Source: Mycolicibacter nonchromogenicus
GTDB lineage: Bacteria; Actinomycetota; Actinomycetes; Mycobacteriales; Mycobacteriaceae
Assembly: GCF_002101775.1 (NCBI RefSeq)
Contig: NZ_LQPI01000048.1
Location: 1-64,000 of the forward strand
Direction of reading: 5' to 3'
Length of the DNA stretch: 64,000 nucleotides
Part shown: positions 37,545-45,968 of the stretch, piece after piece
Layout: every line of letters starts with the position of its first letter
Numbering within the stretch: the stretch's first letter is position 1
Made by a program: the position numbers and the translations under genes
The notes under the pieces: generated by a model
The model's database searches: none
Seen by the model: the letters and a program-made list of their open reading frames with translations, nothing else
Told to the model about the DNA's origin: nothing

Positions 37545-38939
37545 ATGACGAACGGCCGTATCACCAACTTCGATCCTGAGGACTGCGCAGCCTGGGAAGC
37601 CGGCAATGCCGCCATCGCGCGGCGCAACCTGATCTGGTCTACCGCCAGTACGCATGTGGCGTTCTCGATCTGGTCACTGTGGTCGGTGGTGGTGCTGTTC
37701 ATGCCCGAGTCGGTCTACGGCATCAACGCCGCCGACAAGCTGCTGCTGGGCGCGGTCGCCACTCTGGTCGGCGGTTGCGTCCGCGTGCCCTACGTCCGGG
37801 CCACCGCGAAGTTCGGTGGCCGGGACTGGGCAGTGGCCTCCTCGCTGATCTTGCTGATCCCGACCTCCGGGACGCTGCTGCTGCTCATCAAGCCCGGCCA
37901 GCCACTGTGGATGTATGTGGTGTGCGCTGCACTGACCGGCCTGGGCGGCGGCAACTACGCCGCGTCGCTGGCCAACGTCGATGCCTTCTACCCCCAGCGA
38001 CTCAAGGGTGTCGCCCTGGGCCTGTGCGGTGGTATCGGCAACCTCGGCGTGGCCGCCATCCAGTTGGTGGGTCTGATGATTCTGGCCACCGTGGGCAACA
38101 CCAAGCCAGAACTGGTCTGCTCGGTGTACCTGGTCCTGCTCGCCGTGGTGGGCGTCTGCGCAGCACTGTGGATGGACAACCTCGACCACGGCAGGGAAGA
38201 GGTGGGCAGCATCCGATCGGTCCTGTCGGTTCCGGACAGCTGGATCATCTCGGCGCTGTACTGCGCAGCGTTCGGCTCATTCATCGGCTTCGCATTCGCC
38301 TTCGCCCAGGTTCTGCACGTCACGTTCGAGAAAGCCGGCCACAGCCCCGCCGAGGCGGCGCTCTACGCCGCGCGAATCGCATTCCTGGGCCCGCTGCTGG
38401 GCGCCTTGGCCCGCATCTACGGCGGCCGGGTGGCCGACCGCCGCGGCGGGGGCCGAGTCAGTCTGATGGTGTTCCTCGGCATGATCGCGGCGTCAGCCGT
38501 CCTGGCGGTGACCAGCACCATCGACGATCACAACACCCGCGCAACCACATCGACGATCGGGATCTACATCGCCGCGTTCATGGTGCTGTTCATCCTGGCT
38601 GGGATGGGCAACGGATCCGTGCTCAAGATGATCCCGTCGATCTTCGAGGCTCGCAGCCGCTCGCTGGACGCCGACGAAACCGAGCGGCGGCATTGGGCAC
38701 GGTCGCACTCCGGCGCCTTGATCGGGTTCGCCACCGCGGTCGGTGCGCTCGGCGGGGTCGCCATCAACCTGGTTTTGCGCCAGGCCTACGCCAGCTCCGG
38801 AACCGAGACGCCGGCGTTCTGGGTCTTTCTGGCCTCCTATTGCGCCGTGGCGGGATTGACCTGGCTGATGTACGTACGCCGACCGCGAGGCAGCCGAAAT
38901 GCCCCAATTCCGGCCGACACCGCGAAGATCTCCGCGTGA
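37545..38939 (+). CDS. narK: Nitrate/nitrite transporter NarK (copy 1)
   Basis: 464 aa major-facilitator protein with about 12 hydrophobic segments. Nitrate-transporter signatures include TGLGGGNYAASLANVDAFYP near residue 130 and the second-half IAGMGNGSVLKMIP-like ILAGMGNGSVLKMIP. Ribosome site GAGGAG precedes ATG 37545. It is a paralogue of the narK at 40241 and, like it, is followed by a winged-helix gene. Corresponds in family and place to narK3 (Rv0261c), but which copy is orthologous is not decided. Confidence 0.92.
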   Translation: MTNGRITNFDPEDCAAWEAGNAAIARRNLIWSTASTHVAFSIWSLWSVVVLFMPESVYGINAADKLLLGAVATLVGGCVRVPYVRATAKFGGRDWAVASSLILLIPTSGTLLLLIKPGQPLWMYVVCAALTGLGGGNYAASLANVDAFYPQRLKGVALGLCGGIGNLGVAAIQLVGLMILATVGNTKPELVCSVYLVLLAVVGVCAALWMDNLDHGREEVGSIRSVLSVPDSWIISALYCAAFGSFIGFAFAFAQVLHVTFEKAGHSPAEAALYAARIAFLGPLLGALARIYGGRVADRRGGGRVSLMVFLGMIAASAVLAVTSTIDDHNTRATTSTIGIYIAAFMVLFILAGMGNGSVLKMIPSIFEARSRSLDADETERRHWARSHSGALIGFATAVGALGGVAINLVLRQAYASSGTETPAFWVFLASYCAVAGLTWLMYVRRPRGSRNAPIPADTAKISA

Positions 38940-39021
38940 CCCGCAACATCGGGCTATAGGGCAACGGCCCCGCAATCGCTTGTTAACACGGAGGACACGG
39001 GTCAGCGCCAAAATTTTCTAT

Positions 39022-39330
39022 ATGAGTACCGTCGTCCAAGCCGCCGGTCACCGTATTGAGATCGAAGACAACCAGGTCCTCGTGGACGGGGAGGTCAGGC
39101 CGGTCTCTCCGGCCGGCATGGCTGCCCTGCGTGTCCTGGCGCACCGTCCGGGCCACGTGGTGGCACGGGACATTCTGCTGCGCGCCCTCCCGGGACGGGG
39201 AAACAGTATGCACGCCGTCGAGTCCGCCGTTCTTCGCCTGCGGACAGCGCTGGGCGACAGCCAGATCGTCGCAACCGTCGTCAAGCGGGGGTATCGACTG
39301 GCCGTTGACAGCGAGCAGGGCGTTGCGTGA
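39022..39330 (+). CDS. Stand-alone OmpR-type winged-helix protein, paralogue of the NnaR C-terminus
   Basis: 102 aa. Over about 90 residues it matches the C-terminal DNA-binding domain of the HemD-type regulator at 41634 (about 64 of 90 identical by hand), including LAHRPGHVV, AVLRLRT and IVATVVKRGYRLAVD. It has no HemD domain. ATG 39022 follows a short AT-rich stretch. It overlaps the CbiX-like gene by 4 bp. It could compete for, or share, the regulator's sites. The intact frame and conserved recognition region argue against a pseudogene. Confidence 0.85.
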   Translation: MSTVVQAAGHRIEIEDNQVLVDGEVRPVSPAGMAALRVLAHRPGHVVARDILLRALPGRGNSMHAVESAVLRLRTALGDSQIVATVVKRGYRLAVDSEQGVA

Positions 39331-40019
39331 TCCCAATCCTGGTTGCGCACGGCACCCGTACGCCCCACGGGGTGGTCATGATCGGCGAACTCGCCGAGCG
39401 GGTCGGTGCCCTGTTGGCGCAGCCGGTCAGAGTGGCATTCATCGACGTGCTGGGGCCCAGTCCCGCTGAGATACTTGCCGCTGAGGCGCAGAGCGGCCGC
39501 CCGGCCGTCCTCATCCCCGCGTTCCTGGCCCGCGGTTACCACGTGGGTGTCGACGTGCCCGTCCAGGTTGCGGCCAGTGGTCATCCTGATGTCACCATCA
39601 CTCCGGCACTGGGCCCCGACCCCCGGGTCGCCGAGGTGGTCGCGGATCGGCTGACCGAATCAGGCTGGCGCCCAAGCGACGCAGTGGTGCTCGCCGCCGC
39701 CGGCTCATCAGACCCCCTTGCCCAGTCCGACGTCGAGCAGGCAGCGCAGATGCTGTCCGGCCTGATCGGCTCGCCTGTCACCGCAGCATTCGCCGCCACC
39801 GGTGGCCCCAGCGTCGGAGACGCTGTCACAACCCTGCGTAACCAGGGCGCCGGCCGCGTGGTGGTCGCGTCATACTTGTTGGCCGACGGCTTTTTCCAGC
39901 GTCGCCTGCGCAATTCAGGCGCAGATCTGGTGACCGAGCCGCTGGGCGCGCATGCCGGGATCGCGCGCGTGATCGCCGACCGGGTCATCACCGCCTGCAC
40001 CCGAATCCCGGTGCGCTGA
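39327..40019 (+). CDS. Sirohydrochlorin chelatase-like protein (CbiX/SirB, Rv0259c)
   Basis: 230 aa with the two-lobed chelatase fold. Conserved metal-ligand His in ILVAHGTRTPHG near residue 7 and a second motif VLIPAFLARGYHVGVDVP with His. The second lobe includes VVVASYLLADGFFQRRL. Such enzymes insert Fe or Co into sirohydrochlorin; here iron for NirB siroheme is likely. Starts at ATG 39327, overlapping the winged-helix gene. Confidence 0.88.
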   Translation: MIPILVAHGTRTPHGVVMIGELAERVGALLAQPVRVAFIDVLGPSPAEILAAEAQSGRPAVLIPAFLARGYHVGVDVPVQVAASGHPDVTITPALGPDPRVAEVVADRLTESGWRPSDAVVLAAAGSSDPLAQSDVEQAAQMLSGLIGSPVTAAFAATGGPSVGDAVTTLRNQGAGRVVVASYLLADGFFQRRLRNSGADLVTEPLGAHAGIARVIADRVITACTRIPVR

Positions 40020-40143
40020 CCCAGTTTCTGCAGGGGCCGTATCGATGAGCGCCCCGCCGGCGATCTCGCCAACGAATTTCATTCTGGCAACGCCGTGTTG
40101 ACCGGTGTTTCGCAGCCCGTCCCCCGGCCCCGTTGAGCCGAAT

Positions 40144-40180
40144 TTCTCCTCACAGGCGTCTGGGTGCACCGTGAGGAGAA
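40144..40180. terminator. Hairpin between the cbiX-like gene and the second narK
   Basis: TTCTCCTCAC and GTGAGGAGAA form a perfect 10-bp inverted repeat around 17 nt. The loop includes GGTGCACC, the half-site seen upstream of the first narK. It may be a terminator for cbiX or an operator for narK, 60 bp downstream. Confidence 0.45.
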
Positions 40181-40240
40181 GTTCACGGCCGAGTCATCTC
40201 GTGCAGCACAGCGGTAACGCGCGATTCCTACCGTGGCCGT

Positions 40241-41632
40241 ATGGCGCGTTCACATCTGATTACCCAGTGGGATCCCGAAGACACCGTGGCCTGGGAATCC
40301 GGCAATGACAGGATCGCGCGACGCAACCTGATCTGGTCGACAATTGCTGAGCACGCCGGCTTTTCGATCTGGTCGATCTGGTCGGTGATGGTGCTGTTCA
40401 TGCCCGAGTCGGTGTATGGCTTCAGCGCCGGCGACAAGTTCCTGTTGGCAGCCACGGCCACGCTCGCCGGCGGCGTGTTGCGCATTCCGTATTCGCTGGC
40501 CACCGCGGCCTTCGGTGGCCGCAACTGGACGATCTTCTCGGCGCTGGTGCTGCTGATCCCCACTGTCGGAATGATGTTCCTGCTGGCCCATCCAGGCCTG
40601 CCGTTATGGCCCTACCTGTTGTGCGCTGCGCTCACCGGCCTGGGCGGGGGTAACTTTGCCGCCTCCATGACCAATGTGAATGCGTTCTACCCGCATCGGC
40701 TCAAAGGCTGGGCGCTGGCGGTCAATGCCGGCGGCGGCAACCTGGGTGTTCCGCTGATCCAGCTGGTCGGGTTGGCGGTGCTGGCCACCGCGGGTAACCG
40801 GCAGCCGTATTGGGTGTGCGCGATCTACCTGGTGTTCCTCGCGGTAGCCGCTGTCGGCGCAGCGCTTTTCATGGACAATCTCGACGGCCAGAAGGCCGAC
40901 CTGACCGCCATGCGCTCGATCCTGCCCGAGGTCGACACGTGGATCATCGCACTTCTCTACATCGGCACCTTCGGCTCCTTCATCGGCTTCTCGTTCGCCT
41001 TCGGCCAGGTGCTGCAGATCAGCTTCGTGGGCGGCGGACAGACTCCCGCCCAGGCCTCGCTGCACGCTGCTCAAATCGCCTTCCTGGGACCGCTTTTGGG
41101 ATCGCTGTCGCGGATCTATGGCGGACGGCTGGCGGACCGGCTCGGCGGCAACAGTGTCACGCTGGCTTCCTTCGGCGGAATGTTCGTGGCATCCGGACTG
41201 CTCGTCGCCGTGAGCACCGTGGACAGCAGTCACGCCGGGCCCACGTCCGGCGCCATCATGGTCGGCTACGTCATCGGCTTTGTCGCGCTGTTCATCGTCT
41301 CCGGGATCGGCAATGGCTCGGTGTACAAGATGATTCCGTCGATCTTCGAAGCACGCAGTCACCGGATGGGGATGCCGGAGAACGAGCGTCGGCCCTGGGC
41401 GCGAGCCAGGTCCGGAGCGCTGATCGGATTCGCCGGCGCAGTCGGTGCGTTGGGTGGCGTGGGAATCAATCTGGCTCTGCGCCAGTCGTATATCACCAGT
41501 GGATCTGCTACGACGGCCTTCTGGATCTTCCTGATCGGTTATGTCGGAGCTGCGGCGCTGACCTGGCTGAGGTACGTACGTCGGCCGCTCATCGCTCCGC
41601 AACCGGCCCGGGCGGCACTGGCACCGGCGTAA
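40241..41632 (+). CDS. narK: Nitrate/nitrite transporter NarK (copy 2)
   Basis: 463 aa, strongly similar over its whole length to the copy at 37545 (shared openings: WDPEDTVAWESGN versus FDPEDCAAWEAGN, then IARRNLIWST and VLFMPESVYG). Signature TGLGGGNFAASMTNVNAFYP. The stop is 1 nt before the start of the HemD-type regulator, so the two are cotranscribed. Function as nitrate/nitrite transporter of the inner membrane follows from the family. Confidence 0.92.
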   Translation: MARSHLITQWDPEDTVAWESGNDRIARRNLIWSTIAEHAGFSIWSIWSVMVLFMPESVYGFSAGDKFLLAATATLAGGVLRIPYSLATAAFGGRNWTIFSALVLLIPTVGMMFLLAHPGLPLWPYLLCAALTGLGGGNFAASMTNVNAFYPHRLKGWALAVNAGGGNLGVPLIQLVGLAVLATAGNRQPYWVCAIYLVFLAVAAVGAALFMDNLDGQKADLTAMRSILPEVDTWIIALLYIGTFGSFIGFSFAFGQVLQISFVGGGQTPAQASLHAAQIAFLGPLLGSLSRIYGGRLADRLGGNSVTLASFGGMFVASGLLVAVSTVDSSHAGPTSGAIMVGYVIGFVALFIVSGIGNGSVYKMIPSIFEARSHRMGMPENERRPWARARSGALIGFAGAVGALGGVGINLALRQSYITSGSATTAFWIFLIGYVGAAALTWLRYVRRPLIAPQPARAALAPA

Positions 41633-41633
41633 C

Positions 41634-42767
41634 GTGTCCACTTCGCTGAGCGGTTACCGGATCGCAGTGACGTCGGCCCGACGCGCTGGCGAACTCTCCA
41701 CCCTGCTGCAGCGCCATGGCGCCTCGGTCTGCGCGGCACCGGCCATCACCATGATCGACCTGACCGACGACATCGTTTTGCGCGGGCGCACCGAGTCGTT
41801 GATCGAGACACCACCCGACGTCCTGGTGGTGACGACAGCCATGGGCTTCCGCGGCTGGATCGCCGCAGCCGAAGGATGGGGGATCGCCGACCAGCTGACC
41901 GCGGCCCTGAGCACCGCCCGCATCGTGGCCCGTGGACCGAAGGCTGTCGGCGCACTGCGCACCGCGGGCCTGCCCGAGGAGTGGTCACCTGAGTCTGAAT
42001 CGTCAGCGGCCCTGGTCGATTACCTGAAGGACGATATCGCCGGTGCCCGTATAGCGGTACAGCTGCACGGCACCACCGGCGACTGGGATCCCGCCCCCGA
42101 GCTGCTGAGCCAATTCCGCAAGGCGGGAGCCGAAGTACTGCCCATCCCCGTCTACCGATGGCGGCCGGCCCAGCCGGGCGGGGAATTCGACCAGCTCACC
42201 ACGCAGATAGCCCAGAGCCAGTTCGACGCCGTCAGCTTCACCTCGGCGGCCGCCGTGATGGCGACACTGTCTCGGGCAGCCGACCTCGGTATCTCCGACG
42301 CGCTGATTCACGCCCTGCGATCCGACGTACACGCCATGTGCGTCGGCCCACTGACGGCGCGACCGCTGGCCCTGCTGAACGTCCCGACCTCGTCGCCCCG
42401 ACGAATGCGCTTGGGAGCGTTGGCTCGTCATATCATCGATGAGCTGCCCCGGCTGCGTCCCCACATCCTTTATGCCGCCGGGCATCGGATCGAAGTCCAC
42501 AACAGTTGCGTGATAGTCGACGGGGAGACCAAGCAGATGTCGCCCTCGAACATGGCGACGCTGCGAGCGCTGGCTCATCGGCCCGGCCACGTCGTCTCAC
42601 GGCAAACGCTGCTCGAGGCGCTGCCCGGCAACGGCGCCAACACCCATGCGGTAGAAACGGCCGTCCTGAGGCTTCGGACAACCCTGGGCGACAAGAACAT
42701 TGTCGCGACTGTGGTCAAACGGGGGTATCGCCTGGCCGTGGACCAGGTGGGCCAGGAAGCCGGCTGA
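41634..42767 (+). CDS. nnaR: HemD-domain/winged-helix nitrate assimilation regulator (NnaR type, Rv0260c)
   Basis: 377 aa. Residues about 1-265 are a uroporphyrinogen-III synthase (HemD) fold (GYRIAVTSARRAGELSTLL, VSFTSAAAV); residues about 278-370 are an OmpR-type winged helix (MSPSNMATLRALAHRPGHVV, AVLRLRTTLGD, KRGYRLAVD). This domain pair is known for NnaR, the activator of nitrate/nitrite assimilation genes in actinobacteria, and it sits between narK and nirBD here. GTG 41634 follows the narK stop by 1 nt. The last codons are duplicated just downstream. Confidence 0.9.
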   Translation: MSTSLSGYRIAVTSARRAGELSTLLQRHGASVCAAPAITMIDLTDDIVLRGRTESLIETPPDVLVVTTAMGFRGWIAAAEGWGIADQLTAALSTARIVARGPKAVGALRTAGLPEEWSPESESSAALVDYLKDDIAGARIAVQLHGTTGDWDPAPELLSQFRKAGAEVLPIPVYRWRPAQPGGEFDQLTTQIAQSQFDAVSFTSAAAVMATLSRAADLGISDALIHALRSDVHAMCVGPLTARPLALLNVPTSSPRRMRLGALARHIIDELPRLRPHILYAAGHRIEVHNSCVIVDGETKQMSPSNMATLRALAHRPGHVVSRQTLLEALPGNGANTHAVETAVLRLRTTLGDKNIVATVVKRGYRLAVDQVGQEAG

Positions 42768-42781
42768 GCGACAGCCCGGCC

Positions 42782-42831
42782 ATCACCTGGCCGTGGACCA
42801 GGTGGGCCGGCAGGCCGCCTAAGCGACAGCC
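42782..42831 (+). repeat. Duplicated 3' tail of the nnaR gene (frame and stop kept)
   Basis: The 50-mer matches 42727-42776 at about 44 of 50 positions, with a 55-bp period. In the same register it reads LAVDQVGRQAA and TAA against LAVDQVGQEAG and TGA. It overlaps the stop region of the convergent nirD. Either a short tandem duplication or the remnant of a former second regulator gene. Confidence 0.75.
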
Positions 42832-43187
42832 TGCTGGGCGACGGGCTGGCCGACCTGCACGTAGCCGTCCTCAGTGATTCGAGTGGGGTACACCCGCACC
42901 GAGACGCTCGGGTCGTCGAGGCAGCTGCCGTCGTCCAGGGCGAAGGCCTGCTTCTTCAACGGTGAGATGACAGAGAGCCGGCCGCCACGGTCACCGACGA
43001 GCCCGCGGGACAGCACCGCTGCCCGGAAGAACGGGTCGATGTTGCACACCGCGCGGACTGAGCCGTCGTCAAGGCGGAACAGCGCCGCCTGCTTACCGTT
43101 GGCGAGCAGGACCCCCACCCCGAGGCCGGGAATCATGCTGTCGTAGCGGCAGGCGGTGATCCAGGTGTCGATGTTGTCGGTGTTCAT
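42819..43187 (-). CDS. nirD: Nitrite reductase small subunit NirD
   Basis: 122 aa Rieske-fold small subunit of NADH nitrite reductase. Motifs WITACRYDSMIPGLGVGVLL, AVCNIDPFFRAAVLSRG and SPLKKQAFALDDGSCLDD are typical; as in other NirD proteins the Rieske cysteine/histidine ligands are absent. Overlaps the nirB stop by 4 bp. Its own 3' end lies in the nnaR tail repeat, so the two genes converge with no room for a separate terminator. Confidence 0.93.
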   Translation of the reverse strand: MNTDNIDTWITACRYDSMIPGLGVGVLLANGKQAALFRLDDGSVRAVCNIDPFFRAAVLSRGLVGDRGGRLSVISPLKKQAFALDDGSCLDDPSVSVRVYPTRITEDGYVQVGQPVAQQAVA

Positions 43188-45751
43188 GATTTCTCCTCAG
43201 CTACACGCAGGACTGGGACGGGCAACGGGACCTTGCGACCGTCACGCACGGTGAACGCGACGGTGGGGTCTTCGGCATCAGGGGCGTTGACGAAGGAGAC
43301 GAAGCGCGACAGCTTCTCCGGGTCGTCGAGGACGCCCTTCCACTCGTCGGTGTAATTGTCGACGTGGCGGGCCATCGCCTCCTCGAATTCCGCGGCGAGC
43401 CCTAGAGAGTCGTCACAGACGACCTCGCGGACGTGATCGAGTCCGCCTTCCATCGCCTCGATCCACGGTGCGGTGCGCTGCAGCCGGTCCGCGGTGCGGA
43501 TGTAGAACATCAGGAACCGGTCGATGTAGCGGAACACGGTCTCGGTGTCGATGTCGCTGGCGAGCAGCTGGGCGTGCTTGGGCGACATACCGCCGTTGCC
43601 GCCGACGTAGAGGTTCCAGCCGATCTCGGTGGCGATCACGCCGACGTCTTTGCCACGCGCCTCGGCGCACTCGCGGGCGCAGCCCGACACGCCCATCTTG
43701 ATCTTGTGCGGGGCCCGCAGACCCCGGTAACGCAGCTCCAGATCGATGGCCATCTTCACGGAGTCCTGTTGCCCGTAACGGCACCAGTCGCTGCCCACGC
43801 AGCTTTTCACCGTCCGCAACGACTTCCCGTACGCCTGACCGGATTCCATGCCGGCGTCGACCAGCTTGCGCCAGATCGCGGGCAGCTGATCCACCCGTGC
43901 ACCGAACATGTCGATGCGCTGTCCGCCGGTGATCTTGGTGTAAAGGCCGAATTCCTGGGCGATCTGGCCGATCAGGATCAGGTGCTCGGGCTTGATCTCA
44001 CCGCCGGGCACCCGCGGAACCACCGAGTAGCTGCCGTTGCGCTGAATATTGGCCAGGAAGTGGTCATTGGTGTCCTGCAGAGCCGCCTGCTCGCCCTCGA
44101 GGATGTGCCCGGATCCGGTGGACGCCAGGATGGAGGCGACGGTGGGCTTGCAGATGTCACAGCCGTAGCCGGTGCCGAACCGCTCCAGCAGTCCGGAGAA
44201 GGTGCGGATTCCGGTGACCTGGACGATCTCGAACAGCTCCGCGCGCGACTGGGCGAAGTGTTCACACAGCGCCTTGGACTGCTCGACGCCCTGAGCGACC
44301 AGCAACTCTTTGAGCAGCGGAATGCAGGATCCGCATGAGGTTCCCGCTTTGGTGCAGCTCTTCAGGCTCTGCACGTCGTGGCACCCGCCGGCGATCGCGT
44401 CGCACAGTTGATCCTTGCTGACGTTGTTGCAGGAGCAGATCTGCGCCGCCCCCGGCAACGCCCCGATTCCCAAGGCGCTCTTGCTTTCGCCGGAGCCGGC
44501 CGGGGCGATCAGATCCAGGGGATCGCCCGGCAGCTCGGCGCCGACCATCGGGCGCAGCACGCCGTAGGACGAGGCGTCGCCGACCAGGATCCCGCCGAGC
44601 AGGGTCTTGGCGTCATCGGAGAGCACCAGCTTGGCGTAGGTCCGCTTCACCGGATCGTTGATCACGACCGACAGCGAGTTCTCGGCGGCCCCCATCGCGT
44701 CACCGAAGCTGGCGACGTCGACACCGAGCAGCTTGAGCTTGGTGGACATGTCGGCCTCGCCGAATTCGGCCTCACCGTCCAGCAGTCGGTCGGCGACCAC
44801 CTCAGCGCTGGTGTAGCCGGGCCCGACCAGTCCGTAGCAGACGCCTTCGATGGCGGCGACCTCGCCGATCGCGTATACGTCGGGATCGCTGGTCTGACAG
44901 CGCAGATCGGTCAGCACTCCGCCGCGCTCGGCGATCGCCAGGCCCGCCTCACGAGCCAGTTCGTCGCGTGGGCGCACCCCGGCGGCGAAGATCACCAGTC
45001 CTGCCTCGATCGCGGTGCCGTCGGAGAGCTGCACCCGCAGGGTGGGCGAACCGTATTGATGGGTCAGTTGCTCGATGGACTGGGTGCCCACGCCGACGTG
45101 CACCGCGATACCGAGATCGGTGATCATCCGGCTCAGCAGCACCCCGCCGGCGGCGTCGAGCTGTTGCGGCATCAGGCGCGGCGCCATCTCGACGATGTGC
45201 GGTGTGATGCCGGAGGCGCGCAGCGCGTTGGCGGCCTCCAGCCCCAGCAGACCGCCGCCGATCACCACACCGGCGCGGGTTTTACCAGCTTCCAGCATGC
45301 ACTCGATGTCGGCCCGGATTCCGTCCAGATCGTCCAGGGTCCGGTAGACATGGCAGCCGGGCAGATCGTGGCCGGGCACCGGGGGCACGAACGCGCGCGA
45401 CCCGGTCGCCAGCACCAGGGTGTCGTAGCCGTAACGCTGTCCATCCGCGGCCAGCACCGACTTGTCGGCCAGGTCCACCTTCTCAACCCGGGTGCTCAGC
45501 ATCAGCCGCACCTGCTCGTCGCCGGCGTAGTCATTTCCCGGCAACGCCAACCGGGATCGATCCCACCCATCGGTGTAGGAGGTCAGCCCGACCCGGTCGT
45601 ACGCGGGTTCAGACTCCTCGGCGAGCACCGTGACCCGCCAGTCGGCGCCACCGGCTCGGCTGCGCAGCGCCTCCACGAAGCGGTGCCCCACCATCCCGTG
45701 TCCGACCACGACAAGGTCTTTGACGGCGCGCGGCGTTTCGATCGTGGTCAT
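43184..45751 (-). CDS. nirB: Nitrite reductase [NAD(P)H] large subunit NirB
   Basis: 855 aa. Cytoplasmic enzyme reducing nitrite to ammonium. N-terminal FAD/NAD(P)-binding part (VVVGHGMVGHRFVEAL; VVIGGGLLGLEAANAL near residue 155); BFD-type 2Fe-2S region CSCNNVSKDQLC...CGSC near residue 445; C-terminal siroheme/4Fe-4S domain with CVGSDWCRYG and GCARECAEARGKD. ATG 45751 is chosen over an in-frame start 14 codons earlier because MTTIETPRAVKDLVVVGHG matches family starts. The inverted repeat at 45799-45818 lies 48 bp upstream. Confidence 0.95.
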   Translation of the reverse strand: MTTIETPRAVKDLVVVGHGMVGHRFVEALRSRAGGADWRVTVLAEESEPAYDRVGLTSYTDGWDRSRLALPGNDYAGDEQVRLMLSTRVEKVDLADKSVLAADGQRYGYDTLVLATGSRAFVPPVPGHDLPGCHVYRTLDDLDGIRADIECMLEAGKTRAGVVIGGGLLGLEAANALRASGITPHIVEMAPRLMPQQLDAAGGVLLSRMITDLGIAVHVGVGTQSIEQLTHQYGSPTLRVQLSDGTAIEAGLVIFAAGVRPRDELAREAGLAIAERGGVLTDLRCQTSDPDVYAIGEVAAIEGVCYGLVGPGYTSAEVVADRLLDGEAEFGEADMSTKLKLLGVDVASFGDAMGAAENSLSVVINDPVKRTYAKLVLSDDAKTLLGGILVGDASSYGVLRPMVGAELPGDPLDLIAPAGSGESKSALGIGALPGAAQICSCNNVSKDQLCDAIAGGCHDVQSLKSCTKAGTSCGSCIPLLKELLVAQGVEQSKALCEHFAQSRAELFEIVQVTGIRTFSGLLERFGTGYGCDICKPTVASILASTGSGHILEGEQAALQDTNDHFLANIQRNGSYSVVPRVPGGEIKPEHLILIGQIAQEFGLYTKITGGQRIDMFGARVDQLPAIWRKLVDAGMESGQAYGKSLRTVKSCVGSDWCRYGQQDSVKMAIDLELRYRGLRAPHKIKMGVSGCARECAEARGKDVGVIATEIGWNLYVGGNGGMSPKHAQLLASDIDTETVFRYIDRFLMFYIRTADRLQRTAPWIEAMEGGLDHVREVVCDDSLGLAAEFEEAMARHVDNYTDEWKGVLDDPEKLSRFVSFVNAPDAEDPTVAFTVRDGRKVPLPVPVLRVAEEKS

Positions 45752-45798
45752 GGAATAGACGTTAGGAAGCCGATATTGCCGGTGTATCGCCATACGTT

Positions 45799-45818
45799 AC
45801 AACCGTGTGAACGGTTGT
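45799..45818. promoter_or_regulatory. Perfect inverted repeat upstream of nirB
   Basis: ACAACCG-N6-CGGTTGT, 48 bp upstream of the nirB start on its coding strand. A candidate site for the HemD-type regulator or GlnR; the adjacent GTTAC at 45796-45800 is a possible GlnR half-site. The binding protein is not shown by sequence. Confidence 0.5.
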
Positions 45819-45888
45819 CTGATCAGGTCGTGATGCCGCTCACCGCACCCCTTTGGTGAGTCCGCGTTCACTGTCGGCGAACACGGAA

Positions 45889-45909
45889 CTTTAGCGGAGG
45901 TGACTCAAG
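45889..45909. promoter_or_regulatory. HAIR-like (HspR) element and SigH/SigE-type promoter before hsp20
   Basis: CTTTAGC-N7-ACTCAAG fits the HspR inverted repeat CTTGAGT-N7-ACTCAAG, right half perfect and left half 5 of 7. A GGAA at 45885-45888 and GTT at 45909-45911 are 20 nt apart, as in SigH/SigE promoters. M. tuberculosis acr2 is controlled by HspR and by these sigma factors. Confidence 0.55.
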
Positions 45910-45968
45910 TTTTACCCAGTGACGGACCGGCAACCGACCGGCACGCAGTATTCATTCGAGGAGACACC

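Noticed and set aside
39022-39330. Winged-helix gene as a decayed pseudogene of nnaR
   Set aside because: Open frame, own start, conserved recognition region and overlap with the next gene suggest a functional gene.
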